Assembly (NCBI RefSeq): GCF_022836935.1
Contig: NZ_CP083239.1
Coordinates: forward strand, 1,874,001 to 1,938,000
From: Ancylobacter polymorphus
GTDB lineage: Bacteria; Pseudomonadota; Alphaproteobacteria; Rhizobiales; Xanthobacteraceae
Direction of reading: 5' to 3'
DNA length: 64,000 nt
Shown here: piece after piece, positions 15,530-25,344 of the stretch
How positions within the stretch are numbered: position 1 is the stretch's first letter
Layout: each line of letters opens with the position of its first letter
The notes under the pieces: model-generated
Databases searched by the model: none
What the model was told of the DNA's origin: nothing
What the model saw: only the letters and a program-made list of their open reading frames with translations
Program-made: the position numbers and the translations under genes

Positions 15530-15563
15530 TCCAGTACATCCAAGGTCGCGTTAGGGGAGTCAA

Positions 15564-16595
15564 GTGACCCAGTCTGTTTCTCTCCCTCGCGTACTGATCA
15601 CCGGGACGGCCGGCTTCATCGGCTTTCACCTGGCACGGCTGCTCCTGGCGGAAGGTTTCCGTGTCCAGGGCTATGACGGCATGACGGATTATTACGACGT
15701 CCGGCTCAAGCAGCGCCGTCACGCCATGCTGCTGCAGAATCCGCATTTCTCGGCGGTGGAGGGGATGCTGGAGGACCAGGTGCGGTTCGACGCCCTTGCC
15801 GACGACTTCCAGCCCGAGGTGATCGTCCACCTCGCCGCCCAGGCGGGGGTGCGCTACAGCCTCGAAAACCCGCGCGCCTATCTCGATTCCAACGTGATCG
15901 GCACCTTTAACGTAATGGAGGCGGCGCGACGGTTGAAGGTCGGGCACCTGTTGATGGCCTCGACCTCCTCCGTCTATGGCGCCAATGAGGACATGCCCTT
16001 CATCGAGACCGAGAAGGCCGACACCCAGCTCACCATCTACGCCGCGACGAAGAAGGCCACTGAGAGCATGGGGCACGCCTATGCCCATCTGTGGGACCTG
16101 CCCACCACCATGTTCCGGTTCTTCACCGTCTACGGCCCCTGGGGGCGGCCCGATCTCGCGCTCTACAAATTCGTTGATGCCATTCTCGAAGACCGGCCGA
16201 TCGACATCTACAATCACGGCGACATGTACCGCGACTTCACCTATGTCGACGATCTGGTGCGCGGCATCCGGCTGCTGATCGACACGCCGCCGGTACGTCC
16301 CGCCACAAGGGAGGCGATCGAGCTCGGCGACAGCCTTTCCCCTGTCGCGCCATTTCGGATCGTGAATATCGGCAATTCCGACAAGGTGCGTTTGCTGGAT
16401 TTCGTCGACGCGATCGAGGAGTGCCTCGGCCGCAAGGCGATCCGCAACTACATGCCGATGCAGATGGGCGACGTGCCGGCGACCTGGGCGAATGCCGAGC
16501 TTCTGCAGAGCCTGACAGGCTACCGCCCACAGACCGATTTCCGCCACGGCATTGCGCGTTTCGTGGAGTGGTTCAGAGAGTATTACGGCAAATGA
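15564..16595 (+). CDS. UDP-glucuronate 4-epimerase-like SDR
   Basis: This extended short-chain dehydrogenase of 343 residues most resembles UDP-glucuronate 4-epimerases, which interconvert UDP-GlcA and UDP-GalA. The Rossmann motif is [14 protein letters not shown] (about 14-27). The catalytic region has STSSVYG and YAATK (Tyr-x-x-x-Lys). [20 protein letters not shown] and [15 protein letters not shown] are diagnostic for this subgroup. GTG at 15564 follows a strong GGGGAG ribosome site. The stop overlaps the next gene start (ATGA). It should supply galacturonic acid for the repeat unit. Confidence 0.91.
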   Translation: MTQSVSLPRVLITGTAGFIGFHLARLLLAEGFRVQGYDGMTDYYDVRLKQRRHAMLLQNPHFSAVEGMLEDQVRFDALADDFQPEVIVHLAAQAGVRYSLENPRAYLDSNVIGTFNVMEAARRLKVGHLLMASTSSVYGANEDMPFIETEKADTQLTIYAATKKATESMGHAYAHLWDLPTTMFRFFTVYGPWGRPDLALYKFVDAILEDRPIDIYNHGDMYRDFTYVDDLVRGIRLLIDTPPVRPATREAIELGDSLSPVAPFRIVNIGNSDKVRLLDFVDAIEECLGRKAIRNYMPMQMGDVPATWANAELLQSLTGYRPQTDFRHGIARFVEWFREYYGK

Positions 16596-17881
16596 CCGTT
16601 CAGGCAGCGCACGGCGCGCAAGACATCCTCGCCGTCATCGGTCTCGGCTATGTCGGCCTGCCGCTGGCGGTGGAGTTCGGCAAGGTCCGGCCGGTCGTCG
16701 GCTTCGACATCAATCAGGGGCGCATCGCCGAACTGGCCGTCGGCCATGACCGCACGCTGGAGGTGACGGCGGCCGAGCTTGCCGAGGCGCATCTGCTGCG
16801 CTGTTCCTTCGATCGGGAGGACCTGCGCGCGGCGCGGATTTACATCGTCACGGTCCCCACCCCCATCGACGCCCATAAGCGGCCGGACCTGACGCCGCTG
16901 CTGCGGGCCTCCGAGACGGTGGGAAGCGTGCTCAAGCGCGGCGACATCGTCATCTATGAGAGCACGGTCTATCCCGGCGCCACGGAAGAGGACTGTGTGC
17001 CGGTGCTCGAACGGGTCTCGGGCCTGCGCTTCAATGTCGATTTCTTCTGCGGCTACAGCCCCGAGCGCGTCAATCCGGGCGACAAGGCGCACCGCCTGGC
17101 CACGATCCGCAAGGTGACCTCCGGCTCGACGCCCGAGGTGGCCGACAGGGTCGACGCGCTCTACGCGTCCATCGTCACCGCCGGAACCTACAAGGCGGGC
17201 AGCATCCGCGTCGCCGAGGCTGCAAAGGTGATCGAGAACACGCAGCGCGACCTCAACATCGCATTGGTCAACGAGCTCGCCATCATCTTCAACCGGATGG
17301 GCATCGATACCGACGCCGTGCTCAAGGCGGCGGCGACGAAGTGGAATTTCCTCCCTTTCCGTCCGGGCCTCGTCGGCGGCCACTGCATCGGTGTCGATCC
17401 CTACTATCTCACCCACAAGGCCGAATCGCTAGGCTATCATCCCCAGGTCATCCTCGCCGGCCGGCGCATCAATGACGGCATGGGCGCCTATGTCGGCGGC
17501 CAGATGGTCAAGGCGATGCTGAAGAAGCGCATCCAGATCGACGGCGCCCGCGTGCTGGTGCTGGGGCTGGCCTTCAAGGAAAACTGCCCGGACCTGCGCA
17601 ACACACGTGTCGTCGACGTGGTGGCCGAACTGAGGGAATACGGCGTGGAGGTCGATATCCACGATCCCTGGGTCTACGCGCAGGAGGCGCGGCACGAATA
17701 TGGCATGGACCTCATCGCCGCCCCGCTGGCGGGCAGCTATGACGGGGTGATCCTCGCCGTGGCCCACACCGCCTTCCGCGACATGGGTGCGCCGGCGGTG
17801 CGGGCGCTCTGCCGCGAGCCGCACGTGTTTTGCGACCTGAAGAGCATCTTCGGCCCCGATGAGAGCGATCTGAGGCTGTGA
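16592..17881 (+). CDS. Nucleotide-sugar 6-dehydrogenase (TviB/WbpO-like)
   Basis: This 429-residue UDP-sugar dehydrogenase makes a uronate by a two-step oxidation at C6. The closest match is the TviB/WbpO group that acts on UDP-N-acetylhexosamines. The NAD-binding motif [15 protein letters not shown] is near residue 15. [16 protein letters not shown] and [20 protein letters not shown] are typical. The catalytic cysteine is in [11 protein letters not shown]. The ATG at 16592 overlaps the epimerase stop. Product specificity (GlcNAcA or GalNAcA) is inferred, and UDP-glucose dehydrogenase activity is less likely. Next to the epimerase it indicates a uronate-rich, acidic polymer. Confidence 0.9.
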   Translation: MTVQAAHGAQDILAVIGLGYVGLPLAVEFGKVRPVVGFDINQGRIAELAVGHDRTLEVTAAELAEAHLLRCSFDREDLRAARIYIVTVPTPIDAHKRPDLTPLLRASETVGSVLKRGDIVIYESTVYPGATEEDCVPVLERVSGLRFNVDFFCGYSPERVNPGDKAHRLATIRKVTSGSTPEVADRVDALYASIVTAGTYKAGSIRVAEAAKVIENTQRDLNIALVNELAIIFNRMGIDTDAVLKAAATKWNFLPFRPGLVGGHCIGVDPYYLTHKAESLGYHPQVILAGRRINDGMGAYVGGQMVKAMLKKRIQIDGARVLVLGLAFKENCPDLRNTRVVDVVAELREYGVEVDIHDPWVYAQEARHEYGMDLIAAPLAGSYDGVILAVAHTAFRDMGAPAVRALCREPHVFCDLKSIFGPDESDLRL

Positions 17882-18435
17882 TGGTTCATGACATTCTGAC
17901 CCGCGTTGAGGGCCCGAACCTTGTTCTGCGGCTGATCCGGCCGGCGGACGCCGATTATATCTTCGCCCTGCGCACTGACGCCGCCTACAACCGGCACCTG
18001 TCCGAGGTGCGCGGTACGGCTGAGGACCAGCGCCGCTGGATCGAAAGCTACAAAGCGCGCGAGGCTGATCTGCGAGAATTATACTATATCATAGAACGCA
18101 GGGACGGCACCCCGTGCGGCACCGTCAGGCTCTACGATATCCGTGCGGAAGAGTTTACCTGGGGTAGCTGGATACTCGACCACAACAAGACCCGGAAGGC
18201 GGCGCTGGAGAGTGTGGTTTTGTCTTTCGGCATAGGTTTTGAACGGCTGGGGCGGCCGAAAGCCTTGGTTGATGTTCGAATCAATAACGACCGGGCAGTC
18301 GCGATCTATCGTCGGCTCGGCATGACCGAAGTAAGGCGAGACGATCAGGATATCTATCTCGTGTATGCACGGGGCCGGTTCGAGGCTGACCGTGCCGGAT
18401 ATCTGGCGATCCTAGAAGCGGAGTGTGCGGGATGA
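17881..18435 (+). CDS. GNAT-family N-acetyltransferase (amino-sugar)
   Basis: This 184-residue acyl-CoA transferase of the GNAT fold has NLVLRLIRPADADYIFALR at its start, EFTWGSWILDHNKTRKAALE in the middle and NDRAVAIYRRLGMTEVRRDD at the end. It is encoded next to the ketoisomerase and aminotransferase, so its probable job is to acylate the 3-amino group of a dTDP-3-amino-3,6-dideoxyhexose. Classical FdtC/QdtC enzymes for that step have a left-handed beta-helix, so this is a different fold in the same position. The ATG at 17881 overlaps the previous stop by one base; GTG at 17878 is an alternative. Confidence 0.85.
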   Translation: MVHDILTRVEGPNLVLRLIRPADADYIFALRTDAAYNRHLSEVRGTAEDQRRWIESYKAREADLRELYYIIERRDGTPCGTVRLYDIRAEEFTWGSWILDHNKTRKAALESVVLSFGIGFERLGRPKALVDVRINNDRAVAIYRRLGMTEVRRDDQDIYLVYARGRFEADRAGYLAILEAECAG

Positions 18436-18854
18436 CGCGGCCCCATGGCTTTGTCCGGGAAGTCCAGCTTCCCCAGATCCACGATCCAAGGGGCGATCTA
18501 ACCTTTGTCGAGGGTGGCAATCACATCCCGTTCCAGATCGCCCGGGTTTATTACCTGTACAACGTGCCGGTGGATGCGGAGCGTGGGGGGCATGCGCACA
18601 AGCAACTAGAACAGATCGTTTTTGCCTTATCCGGCAGCTTCCGCATGAAGATAGACGATGGATCCACGCGATCCGAGTATTGGCTGCGCGATCCCCGCAA
18701 GGGCCTTTACATCAGCAGGATGGTCTGGCGCGAAATGGACGCCTTCAGCCAGGGCGCCGTCTGCATGGTCCTCGCCTCGCATCGCTTTGACGAGGCGGAC
18801 TATTTCAGGGACTATGATGAGTTTGTGAAGGCGTTAGGGAAACAAATCGAATGA
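18432..18854 (+). CDS. dTDP-4-keto-6-deoxyhexose 3,4-ketoisomerase (FdtA/QdtA-like cupin)
   Basis: This 140-residue cupin converts dTDP-4-keto-6-deoxyglucose to the 3-keto isomer, the first dedicated step to Fuc3N or Qui3N sugars. The family signature is visible in [27 protein letters not shown] and [20 protein letters not shown], with the active-site histidines in GGHAHK. Length and order match FdtA/QdtA/WxcM-C. Whether the product leads to the galacto or gluco series cannot be told from sequence. The ATG at 18432 and the following gene's ATG at 18851 both overlap neighbouring stops (ATGA), indicating coupled translation with acetyltransferase and aminotransferase. Confidence 0.88.
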   Translation: MTRPHGFVREVQLPQIHDPRGDLTFVEGGNHIPFQIARVYYLYNVPVDAERGGHAHKQLEQIVFALSGSFRMKIDDGSTRSEYWLRDPRKGLYISRMVWREMDAFSQGAVCMVLASHRFDEADYFRDYDEFVKALGKQIE

Positions 18855-19945
18855 TCCCCTTCCTCGACCTTGCTGCCGCGTACCGCGAGCTCAGGACCGA
18901 AATCGACGCGGCGATCCACCGAGTCCTCGACTCGGGTTGGTACATCCTCGGGTCTGAGGTGGACGCGTTCGAGGCCGAATGGGCGGCCTATTGCGAGGCC
19001 GATCATGCGGTGGGTCTGGCCAACGGGCTTGACGCGCTGATACTCGCACTCCGGGCGCTCGACATCGGCGCGGGGGACGAAGTGATCGTGCCCTCGAACA
19101 CCTATATCGCAACCTGGCTGGCGGTAACGGCGGTCGGTGCGCGGCCCGTTCCGGTGGAACCAGACCCCGCCACGCACAACATCGACCCTGCCCGCATTGC
19201 CGCCGCGATTACCCCGGCGACACGGGCGCTGTTGCCCGTTCATCTTTATGGCCAGCCTGCCGATCTTGACCCGATCCTTGCGCTGGCCCGCCAACATAGC
19301 CTTTCGGTGATCGAGGATGCCGCCCAAGCCCATGGCGCGTGCTATAAGGGGCGGCGCATTGGCGCGCATGGCGATGTGGTGTGCTGGAGCTTTTATCCCG
19401 GCAAGAACCTGGGCGCCCTTGGTGATGGCGGGGCAGTGACGACGAACCGCGCCGATCTGGCCGACCGCATCCGCGTGCTGCGCAACTATGGCAGCCGGGT
19501 GAAATACGTGAATGAGTTGCAGGGCGTGAATTCGCGGCTCGACCCGATCCAAGCCGCCGTCCTGCAGGCCAAGTTACCGCATCTTGACGCCTGGAACGAC
19601 CGGCGCCGCGCGATTGCGGGTGCCTATGCCGAAGGGTTGCGGGACAGCGGTCTGATCCTGCCGCATGTCCCCGACTGGGCCGAACCGGTCTGGCACCTCT
19701 ACGTCGTCCGCTCGCCCGACCGCGACGGGTTGCAGAAGCGACTGGCCGGGGCAGGGGTCGGCAGCCTGATCCACTACCCGATCCCGCCGCACATGCAGGA
19801 GGCCTATGCGGATCTGAGTCTTGCCCCCGATGCCCTGCCGCTGGCGCGCGATCTGGCGGGCGAAGTGTTTAGCCTCCCGATGGGGCCGCAATTGCCGCCG
19901 GCGGATGCGGTGCAGGTGATCGATGCGGTAAGGGCAGCGGTTTGA
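18851..19945 (+). CDS. DegT/DnrJ/EryC1 sugar aminotransferase (FdtB/QdtB-like)
   Basis: This 364-residue PLP-dependent enzyme aminates the 3-keto sugar made by the preceding ketoisomerase, using glutamate as donor. It starts [19 protein letters not shown], typical of the family. The PLP aspartate region is [17 protein letters not shown]. The Schiff-base lysine lies in [18 protein letters not shown]. The C-terminal region ([12 protein letters not shown]) is characteristic of the 3-aminotransferase subgroup. The substrate precursor needs RmlA and RmlB, which are not in this window. The stop overlaps a TTG start of wzx (TTGA). Confidence 0.93.
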   Translation: MIPFLDLAAAYRELRTEIDAAIHRVLDSGWYILGSEVDAFEAEWAAYCEADHAVGLANGLDALILALRALDIGAGDEVIVPSNTYIATWLAVTAVGARPVPVEPDPATHNIDPARIAAAITPATRALLPVHLYGQPADLDPILALARQHSLSVIEDAAQAHGACYKGRRIGAHGDVVCWSFYPGKNLGALGDGGAVTTNRADLADRIRVLRNYGSRVKYVNELQGVNSRLDPIQAAVLQAKLPHLDAWNDRRRAIAGAYAEGLRDSGLILPHVPDWAEPVWHLYVVRSPDRDGLQKRLAGAGVGSLIHYPIPPHMQEAYADLSLAPDALPLARDLAGEVFSLPMGPQLPPADAVQVIDAVRAAV

Positions 19946-21447
19946 GCGGAACGTCCTATCGAACGATCCTGCGATCCTCCTCGATCATCGGGGGGGCGCA
20001 GGTGATCAACATCGCCGTGAGCCTTGTAAAGATGAAGGCCGTGGCAGTGCTGCTGGGGCCCGCGGGGGTGGGGTTGATCGGGTTGTACCTGAGTCTGGTC
20101 CAGACCGCGTCCTCGATCGCGGCACTTGGCATCGGCAATGTCGGCACCCGCCAGATCGCGGCTGCCCACGCTCATGGGGGGGAAGAGGCTGTAGGCCGCA
20201 CGCGCCGCGCCTTGTTCTGGGGCACGATGGGCCTGGCTCTGATCGGGGCAGCGTTTTTCTGGCTGGCCAGCAGCTGGATCGCGCGGGTGATCCTAGCGGA
20301 CGAGAGCCGCGCCACAGATGTGGCCTGGCTGTCACTGGGCGTGGCGCTCACGGTCGCCGCCGGGTCACAGGGCGCGCTGCTGACCGGCCTGCGCCGGATC
20401 GGCGATCTGGCCCGGATCAATGTGGGCGCCGGGATCATCGGGGCCGCTCTCGGCGTGCTGGCGCTGTGGCTCTGGGGCGCGCAGGGACTGATCGCCATGG
20501 TCCTGATCGCGCCGGTCGCTACCTTCCTGCTCGGGCACCTTTACGTCGCGCGCCTTGGCCCACCTGCGGGGCCCCCGATCCTCCTGCTCGAGATGTTTCG
20601 CGAATGGCGGGTCATGGCGACTCTGGGCTTTGCCTTCATGCTGAGCGGGCTTGTCACTACGCTCGGTCACCTAGCCGCGCGGACCTTGGTGCAGCGGGAG
20701 CTTGGGGCCGAGGCGCTGGGCCAGTTCCAGGCCGCTTGGGCGATCGGGATGACCTATCTGGGGGTCGTGCTGGGCGCGATGGGAAAGGACTACTACCCCC
20801 GCCTGACGGCCGCGATCCGCGACAACGCCACCGCCACCCGCCTTGTCAACGAACAGACCGAGGTCGCGCTACTTCTCTGCGCGCCGGCGCTGCTGGCGAT
20901 GCTCGGCCTTGTGCCATGGGTCATCCACCTGCTCTACTCCGCCGAATTCGGCCCTGCGGTAGAGATTCTGCGCTGGCAGCTCTTGGGTGACATCCTCAAG
21001 GTGATGAGCTGGCCGCTCGGTTTTGTCATCCTTGCGGCCGGGGCGGGCAAGACCTATGTCCTGACCGAGTCGCTGGGCATGGGCGTCTTCGTCCTAGGTG
21101 TCTTCGTCGGCCTGCCGCTGATCGGCGTCACGGCTACGGGGGGGGCGTTTCTCGCGCTTTACGTTGCGTACCTGCCGATCGTTTGGTGGTTCGGTCGGCG
21201 TATGATCGGATTCCGCTGGACCCGCGCGGTCAAGGCGCAGGCGCTCGCGATGATTGGCGCGGCTGTGGTGGTGGACATCGCGGCGCGCTGGTCCGATCCG
21301 CTGGGCGCGGTTCTGGGCCTGGGGCTGGCGGCTGGGCTTGGCCTCTGGGCGCTCATGCGCCTTTCGTCGAAGGCCGGAGCAGGCGGCCGCCTGGGCCGCA
21401 TCGCGGGATTTGGGGATAGGGTGAAGGGATGGATGATCAGGCAGTGA
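19942..21447 (+). CDS. wzx: Oligosaccharide flippase / O-antigen translocase (Wzx-like)
   Basis: This 501-residue MOP-superfamily membrane protein flips the undecaprenyl-linked repeat unit across the inner membrane. The N-terminal [20 protein letters not shown] and [19 protein letters not shown] segments are typical of O-antigen translocases, and twelve to fourteen hydrophobic helices are apparent. TTG at 19942 overlaps the aminotransferase stop. The gene is markedly GC-rich compared with the genes that follow it. Its stop lies 19 bp inside the next gene. Confidence 0.9.
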   Translation: MSGTSYRTILRSSSIIGGAQVINIAVSLVKMKAVAVLLGPAGVGLIGLYLSLVQTASSIAALGIGNVGTRQIAAAHAHGGEEAVGRTRRALFWGTMGLALIGAAFFWLASSWIARVILADESRATDVAWLSLGVALTVAAGSQGALLTGLRRIGDLARINVGAGIIGAALGVLALWLWGAQGLIAMVLIAPVATFLLGHLYVARLGPPAGPPILLLEMFREWRVMATLGFAFMLSGLVTTLGHLAARTLVQRELGAEALGQFQAAWAIGMTYLGVVLGAMGKDYYPRLTAAIRDNATATRLVNEQTEVALLLCAPALLAMLGLVPWVIHLLYSAEFGPAVEILRWQLLGDILKVMSWPLGFVILAAGAGKTYVLTESLGMGVFVLGVFVGLPLIGVTATGGAFLALYVAYLPIVWWFGRRMIGFRWTRAVKAQALAMIGAAVVVDIAARWSDPLGAVLGLGLAAGLGLWALMRLSSKAGAGGRLGRIAGFGDRVKGWMIRQ

Positions 21448-22550
21448 TACGCTCCTATGGCAATACGAACCTGCCCGAGGGCACGCGGGACCGCCCCCTC
21501 GTGACCTTCGCGTTATTCGCCTACAATCAGGAGAAATATATCCAGGAAGCGGTGGAGGGAGCGTTTTCCCAAACCTATTCGCCGCTCGAGATCATCCTCT
21601 CGGACGACTGCTCCTCGGACCGGACGTTCAAGATCATGGAGGAGATGGCGCGGAAATATCAAGGGCCGCATCTGGTAAGGGTCCGGCAAAGTGAAGTCAA
21701 TCTTGGCACGGCGGTACATGTTTGCGTGGTCGGAAGGAACACCAACGGGAGCCTCTTGGTTGTTGCCGCGGGTGATGACATCTCCGTGCCCACCCGAACG
21801 AAAAGCATCGTTGAGTGTTGGAACTCACACTCTTGTCCGACAGGCACGCTGCATAGCGGCATGTATCTTTTCGGCGACGGTGACCCTAGCAAAAAACAGA
21901 GCGAAATTGGGCCGCGGTCGCGTGGAGTGAAGAGGATCGAGTTGTCGGAATATGCAAAAGATCGTCAGCAGTATTTTTGGGCACCCACATGTGCCTACAC
22001 ATCGGACCTATTCAAACGCTTTCCGCCAATGATTGGTGGCAGTATCATCGAAGACGGCGTCATGAACTCCCGAACAGTACTGTCAGGTGTATTTATTTCA
22101 ATTGGTGATGCACTGGTTCATGTACGAAAAAGTAAAGAATCAGGTGGGGCCGGCTACTGTATTTCTAATCCGAGCCGTTGGAATAATTTCATTCATAGCA
22201 AAATGGTCTCATTGAGGACTTCAAGCCGAGACTTAAGTGCATTCGCACAAAGCGCAGATTCGAAAGTTGCCGCGGAATGCAGGAGCTTGGAGAAAAAGTA
22301 TGCGAATCTTTATTCGAATCTAAGTAAATTTATTCTGCCTGAAATTGGCCATTATGGCCTCATTGAGAGAGCTTTTTTGTTTTTTCGCCTCCTTCGCTTT
22401 CCCGGCAAGCGGAAACTTATAGATCGTATTTCTTTCGTTTACGCCTTTTTGGGCCTTCACGAGGCTCCGCTTTTTGAGTGGCTGGTGAAGCGATTAAAGC
22501 AGATAAGAGGAAATCGTAGGGATCAAATGAAACGAGGGGAAGAGATATGA
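21429..22550 (+). CDS. Family 2 glycosyltransferase
   Basis: This 373-residue GT-A glycosyltransferase adds one sugar to the growing lipid-linked unit on the cytoplasmic face. The N-terminal core VTFALFAYNQEKYIQEAVE, SPLEIILSDDCSSDRTF and LLVVAAGDDISVPTR shows the nucleotide-sugar and metal (DD) motifs. The second half is less conserved and more AT-rich than the first, with a clear shift near 21.9 kb. The ATG at 21429 overlaps wzx by 19 bp; GTG at 21444 is an alternative start. The sugar and linkage are unknown. Confidence 0.87.
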   Translation: MDDQAVIRSYGNTNLPEGTRDRPLVTFALFAYNQEKYIQEAVEGAFSQTYSPLEIILSDDCSSDRTFKIMEEMARKYQGPHLVRVRQSEVNLGTAVHVCVVGRNTNGSLLVVAAGDDISVPTRTKSIVECWNSHSCPTGTLHSGMYLFGDGDPSKKQSEIGPRSRGVKRIELSEYAKDRQQYFWAPTCAYTSDLFKRFPPMIGGSIIEDGVMNSRTVLSGVFISIGDALVHVRKSKESGGAGYCISNPSRWNNFIHSKMVSLRTSSRDLSAFAQSADSKVAAECRSLEKKYANLYSNLSKFILPEIGHYGLIERAFLFFRLLRFPGKRKLIDRISFVYAFLGLHEAPLFEWLVKRLKQIRGNRRDQMKRGEEI

Positions 22551-23239
22551 TCAAAAGTACGATAAAATGGATGATTTCTAAAACGCCATGGAGAATCGTA
22601 AGGACACAAAGCTCAAGCGAGCGATTTGTACAAGGTGCCGCCATTAAGCACAATTCTCAGTACGGATGGGATGAAAAGTTTGGTAATCCAGGAATTACTG
22701 GTCAGTATTTATCGCCGGCACGAAAACGACTCAATGAATACACACTCAACTTAATTGACGAATCTCGAAGAATCGAAGATGCTGAGTTTTTTGCTGATGT
22801 TGGGTGCGGTCTTGGGCATCTCCTAGAGGAAGCGCAGAGGAGGTTTCAGAACGTGAATTACTTTGGATACGATTTTTCATCTGTCGGCCTAGAGGCCGCT
22901 AAGTTGCGTTGCTCTGAAGTTGTATTCGAAAAGCATAATATATACGATCCCTTACCCCGCAAGCACCACATTACTGTTTGCTCGCAAACACTTGAACATC
23001 TTCAGCATCCAGAACGAGCAGCTTACAACCTTGTGCGTGGAACTGCTGATGGAGGAATAGTGGTGTTCACGGTGCCCGATGGTCGTCTTGACCAGTACAA
23101 GGGGCATATCCAATTCTGGAGTCCTGAAAGTTGGGAAACATGGGTCGAAATGGTAGCTGATGGCAGGACTTTTAGCTGTCATAGAATGGAGGGTGGCACT
23201 GCCGGTGGAGCGAATTTGTTAGCGGTGATTAAATGCTAG
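22547..23239 (+). CDS. Class I SAM-dependent methyltransferase
   Basis: This 230-residue methyltransferase probably acts on a sugar of the repeat unit or on the chain end. Motif I is FADVGCGLGHLLEEAQ (about 82-97). The acidic strand-2 end is YFGYDFSSVGLEAAK, and motif IV-like TVCSQTLEHLQHPERA follows. An N-terminal 80-residue extension precedes the domain. Base composition is distinctly AT-richer than the upstream Wzx gene, suggesting separate acquisition. The start overlaps the previous stop (ATGA). Acceptor unknown. Confidence 0.84.
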   Translation: MIKSTIKWMISKTPWRIVRTQSSSERFVQGAAIKHNSQYGWDEKFGNPGITGQYLSPARKRLNEYTLNLIDESRRIEDAEFFADVGCGLGHLLEEAQRRFQNVNYFGYDFSSVGLEAAKLRCSEVVFEKHNIYDPLPRKHHITVCSQTLEHLQHPERAAYNLVRGTADGGIVVFTVPDGRLDQYKGHIQFWSPESWETWVEMVADGRTFSCHRMEGGTAGGANLLAVIKC

Positions 23240-23378
23240 AACTGTGGGGTAGCTTTTTATTCCGCTGCGAGGCATAGGAATTCAATTTGGTAAATATGCT
23301 CGCATTTCGTTTTTGATTCTTATAAAAAGCTTTTTGCGTTCAAGAAGCTTGTTTTGTCTCGTTCTTAGGAGCTTTTTG

Positions 23379-24491
23379 ATGCAGATCCTCTTCATTTCAC
23401 AATTCTTCCCTGCTCCAAACGCCATTGGAAACACAGGGGGAACGATCAGCAATCTCAATATGCTTCGTGTTCTTGCGCAGCGTTATGCTGTTACGGTCTT
23501 GTCTTTTGATCCCAGCACGCACGAGGATATGTTCGCAGGGGAATCTTTTCGTGTTTTCTCCCACCCCGCGCCTGCCTGGCGCGCACCAGATCTGTTTCGC
23601 CATTGGTTGGACTTCGTGCGAACAAAAACCCGCTCGAGGATCGAAAACACCACTCCACCGGAAGCCGTCATCGCTACAACCTCCACGCTTGCTGCCTTCG
23701 ATGTTTGCCCGCCGGACACCGCCCGCGTCGCGCTTGTTCGGGCATATGAGAATTTTGGTCTGCGCTGCCCGTGGGTTCCGGCGCGCCAGCGCATCAATCT
23801 GGGCAAGTTGGCGGCGGTGCGTCGGTTTCAGGATCCGCGGCTCATGCGTAGCGCCGATGCGGTTCTGACCAACAGCAGCTTCATGCGAACCGCAATCTCC
23901 GATCGGTTCGGGTTGGAGCCGGGGCGCATTCATGTGTTACTGCAGGCCTGCGATGTTAATGCCGGGGTATCTGCCGCGCCACCTAGAACCATCGGCTTTG
24001 TCACTCGCGGGCCTGAAAAGGGTTTAGTATTCGTTCTTGATCTCGCCCGCCGTTCGCCGGATCTGCGCTATCTGATCTATGGGCATGACCGAGATCGTCC
24101 TGACTTTGTGCCTGAAAATGTCTATTGGCAGGGCTGGGCGTCTGACCGGGATGCGATGTTTGCCTCGGCTCGGCTCTGGCTGGTGCCGTCGCGCTGGGCT
24201 GAGCCGTTTGGCCGCGTTTCGATCGAAGCACAGGCAGCAGATCGCGCTGTTTTGGTTGCGGGAACCGGCGGCTTGCCGGAGACCGTTCTGGACCCTCAGT
24301 TCCGGGTGGATGGGTTTGATGCGAAGCAATGGCTGATACGCCTGCGATCATTGCTGCAGCTTGCACCTGTGGAACTGCAAAGAAACGGTGCCCGAATTCG
24401 CGAGAGTTTTTCGTCAGAGGCACATGATGCCCGGGTGCTCGGAGCGATGGAACGCATTCTTACTGGGAAAAGGGCGAAGGCCGATGCTTGA
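23379..24491 (+). CDS. Family 4 glycosyltransferase
   Basis: This 370-residue GT-B glycosyltransferase begins MQILFISQFFPAPNAIGNTGG, the usual N-terminal donor-side strand. The C-terminal Rossmann half has IGFVTRGPEKGLVFVLDLA and WLVPSRWAEPFGRVSIEAQA, where the Glu pair of the GT4 EX7E region is present. The ATG at 23379 was chosen because TTAGGAG lies 8 bases upstream; the open frame extends to 23313 without a ribosome site. A 139-bp AT-rich gap precedes it, so this may be an internal promoter. Donor sugar unknown. Confidence 0.87.
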   Translation: MQILFISQFFPAPNAIGNTGGTISNLNMLRVLAQRYAVTVLSFDPSTHEDMFAGESFRVFSHPAPAWRAPDLFRHWLDFVRTKTRSRIENTTPPEAVIATTSTLAAFDVCPPDTARVALVRAYENFGLRCPWVPARQRINLGKLAAVRRFQDPRLMRSADAVLTNSSFMRTAISDRFGLEPGRIHVLLQACDVNAGVSAAPPRTIGFVTRGPEKGLVFVLDLARRSPDLRYLIYGHDRDRPDFVPENVYWQGWASDRDAMFASARLWLVPSRWAEPFGRVSIEAQAADRAVLVAGTGGLPETVLDPQFRVDGFDAKQWLIRLRSLLQLAPVELQRNGARIRESFSSEAHDARVLGAMERILTGKRAKADA

Positions 24492-25344
24492 TCGGATCCG
24501 TGCAATACCGAGGAAACTTGCAACGACCAGCCGCTTGTGGCGGGAGGAGGATGCTATTGTAATGCGATGGGCGACAGAGGGCGTTGTCGCGCAAAACTGG
24601 GGCGACAAGCTGAACCCCTATATGGCTGAACGCATCAGTGGCCGAAGGGTGATCCATCGGGCCGATGTCTATCAAATCCCACCTCGGCCCGTGCACTACT
24701 GGATCGGGAGCCATCTTGCGACGGCTTGCAGCGATCCGAACGCCATGGTCTGGGGTGCTGGCTTCATTTCTGCCAATGTCCCGATCAACGGGCGTCCACA
24801 CGAGATCCACGCCGTCCGCGGGTGGTTGTCGAACGAGCGTCTTAGGAAAGAGGGGCTACCGGCGCCGGATGTTGTCGGTGATGCTGCTCTCTTGCTTCCA
24901 AGGCTATACGAACCTAAACGAAACTTGGAGCAGCGATCTTTAGGCGTGATCCCGCATTGCTACGAGTGGGAAGAGGATTTCTATTGCAGGACACGCGATT
25001 GGGAGGATGCGCGCGTCATCAACATCAGTGGGGGAATCGAAGATGTGATCGAGCAGATCGTTGCGTGCGACCGCGTGATTTCATCCTCGCTGCATGGGAT
25101 AATCTGTGCGGACGCCTATGGCGTGCCGGCGATTTGGCTACACGCGTCTAACAAGCCCAAGGGCGACGGGTTTAAATTCAGGGATTATTTCTCCTCGGTC
25201 GGACGGTCAGATTGCGAGCCCATAATCGTGGATGCAAACACTGAACGCTCCGAATTGGAGGACCGGTTTCATAGTTATCGGGTAGAGATTGACCTCAACG
25301 CCCTTTGGGCTGCCTGTCCCGTCCAACCAGTGAATCTAAGATGA
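24484..25344 (+). CDS. Polysaccharide pyruvyl transferase family protein
   Basis: This 286-residue protein resembles the polysaccharide pyruvyl transferase family, which attaches ketal-linked pyruvate from phosphoenolpyruvate to sugars. The diagnostic C-terminal segment VISSSLHGIICADAYGVPAI is clear. The N-terminal part has NWGDKLNPYMAERISGRRV and VWGAGFISANVP. It is shorter than many family members (about 330-370), but both halves are represented. The ATG at 24484 overlaps the previous stop by 8 bp. Pyruvylation would add negative charge to the polymer. Some members of this family have other transferase roles. Confidence 0.84.
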   Translation: MLDRIRAIPRKLATTSRLWREEDAIVMRWATEGVVAQNWGDKLNPYMAERISGRRVIHRADVYQIPPRPVHYWIGSHLATACSDPNAMVWGAGFISANVPINGRPHEIHAVRGWLSNERLRKEGLPAPDVVGDAALLLPRLYEPKRNLEQRSLGVIPHCYEWEEDFYCRTRDWEDARVINISGGIEDVIEQIVACDRVISSSLHGIICADAYGVPAIWLHASNKPKGDGFKFRDYFSSVGRSDCEPIIVDANTERSELEDRFHSYRVEIDLNALWAACPVQPVNLR

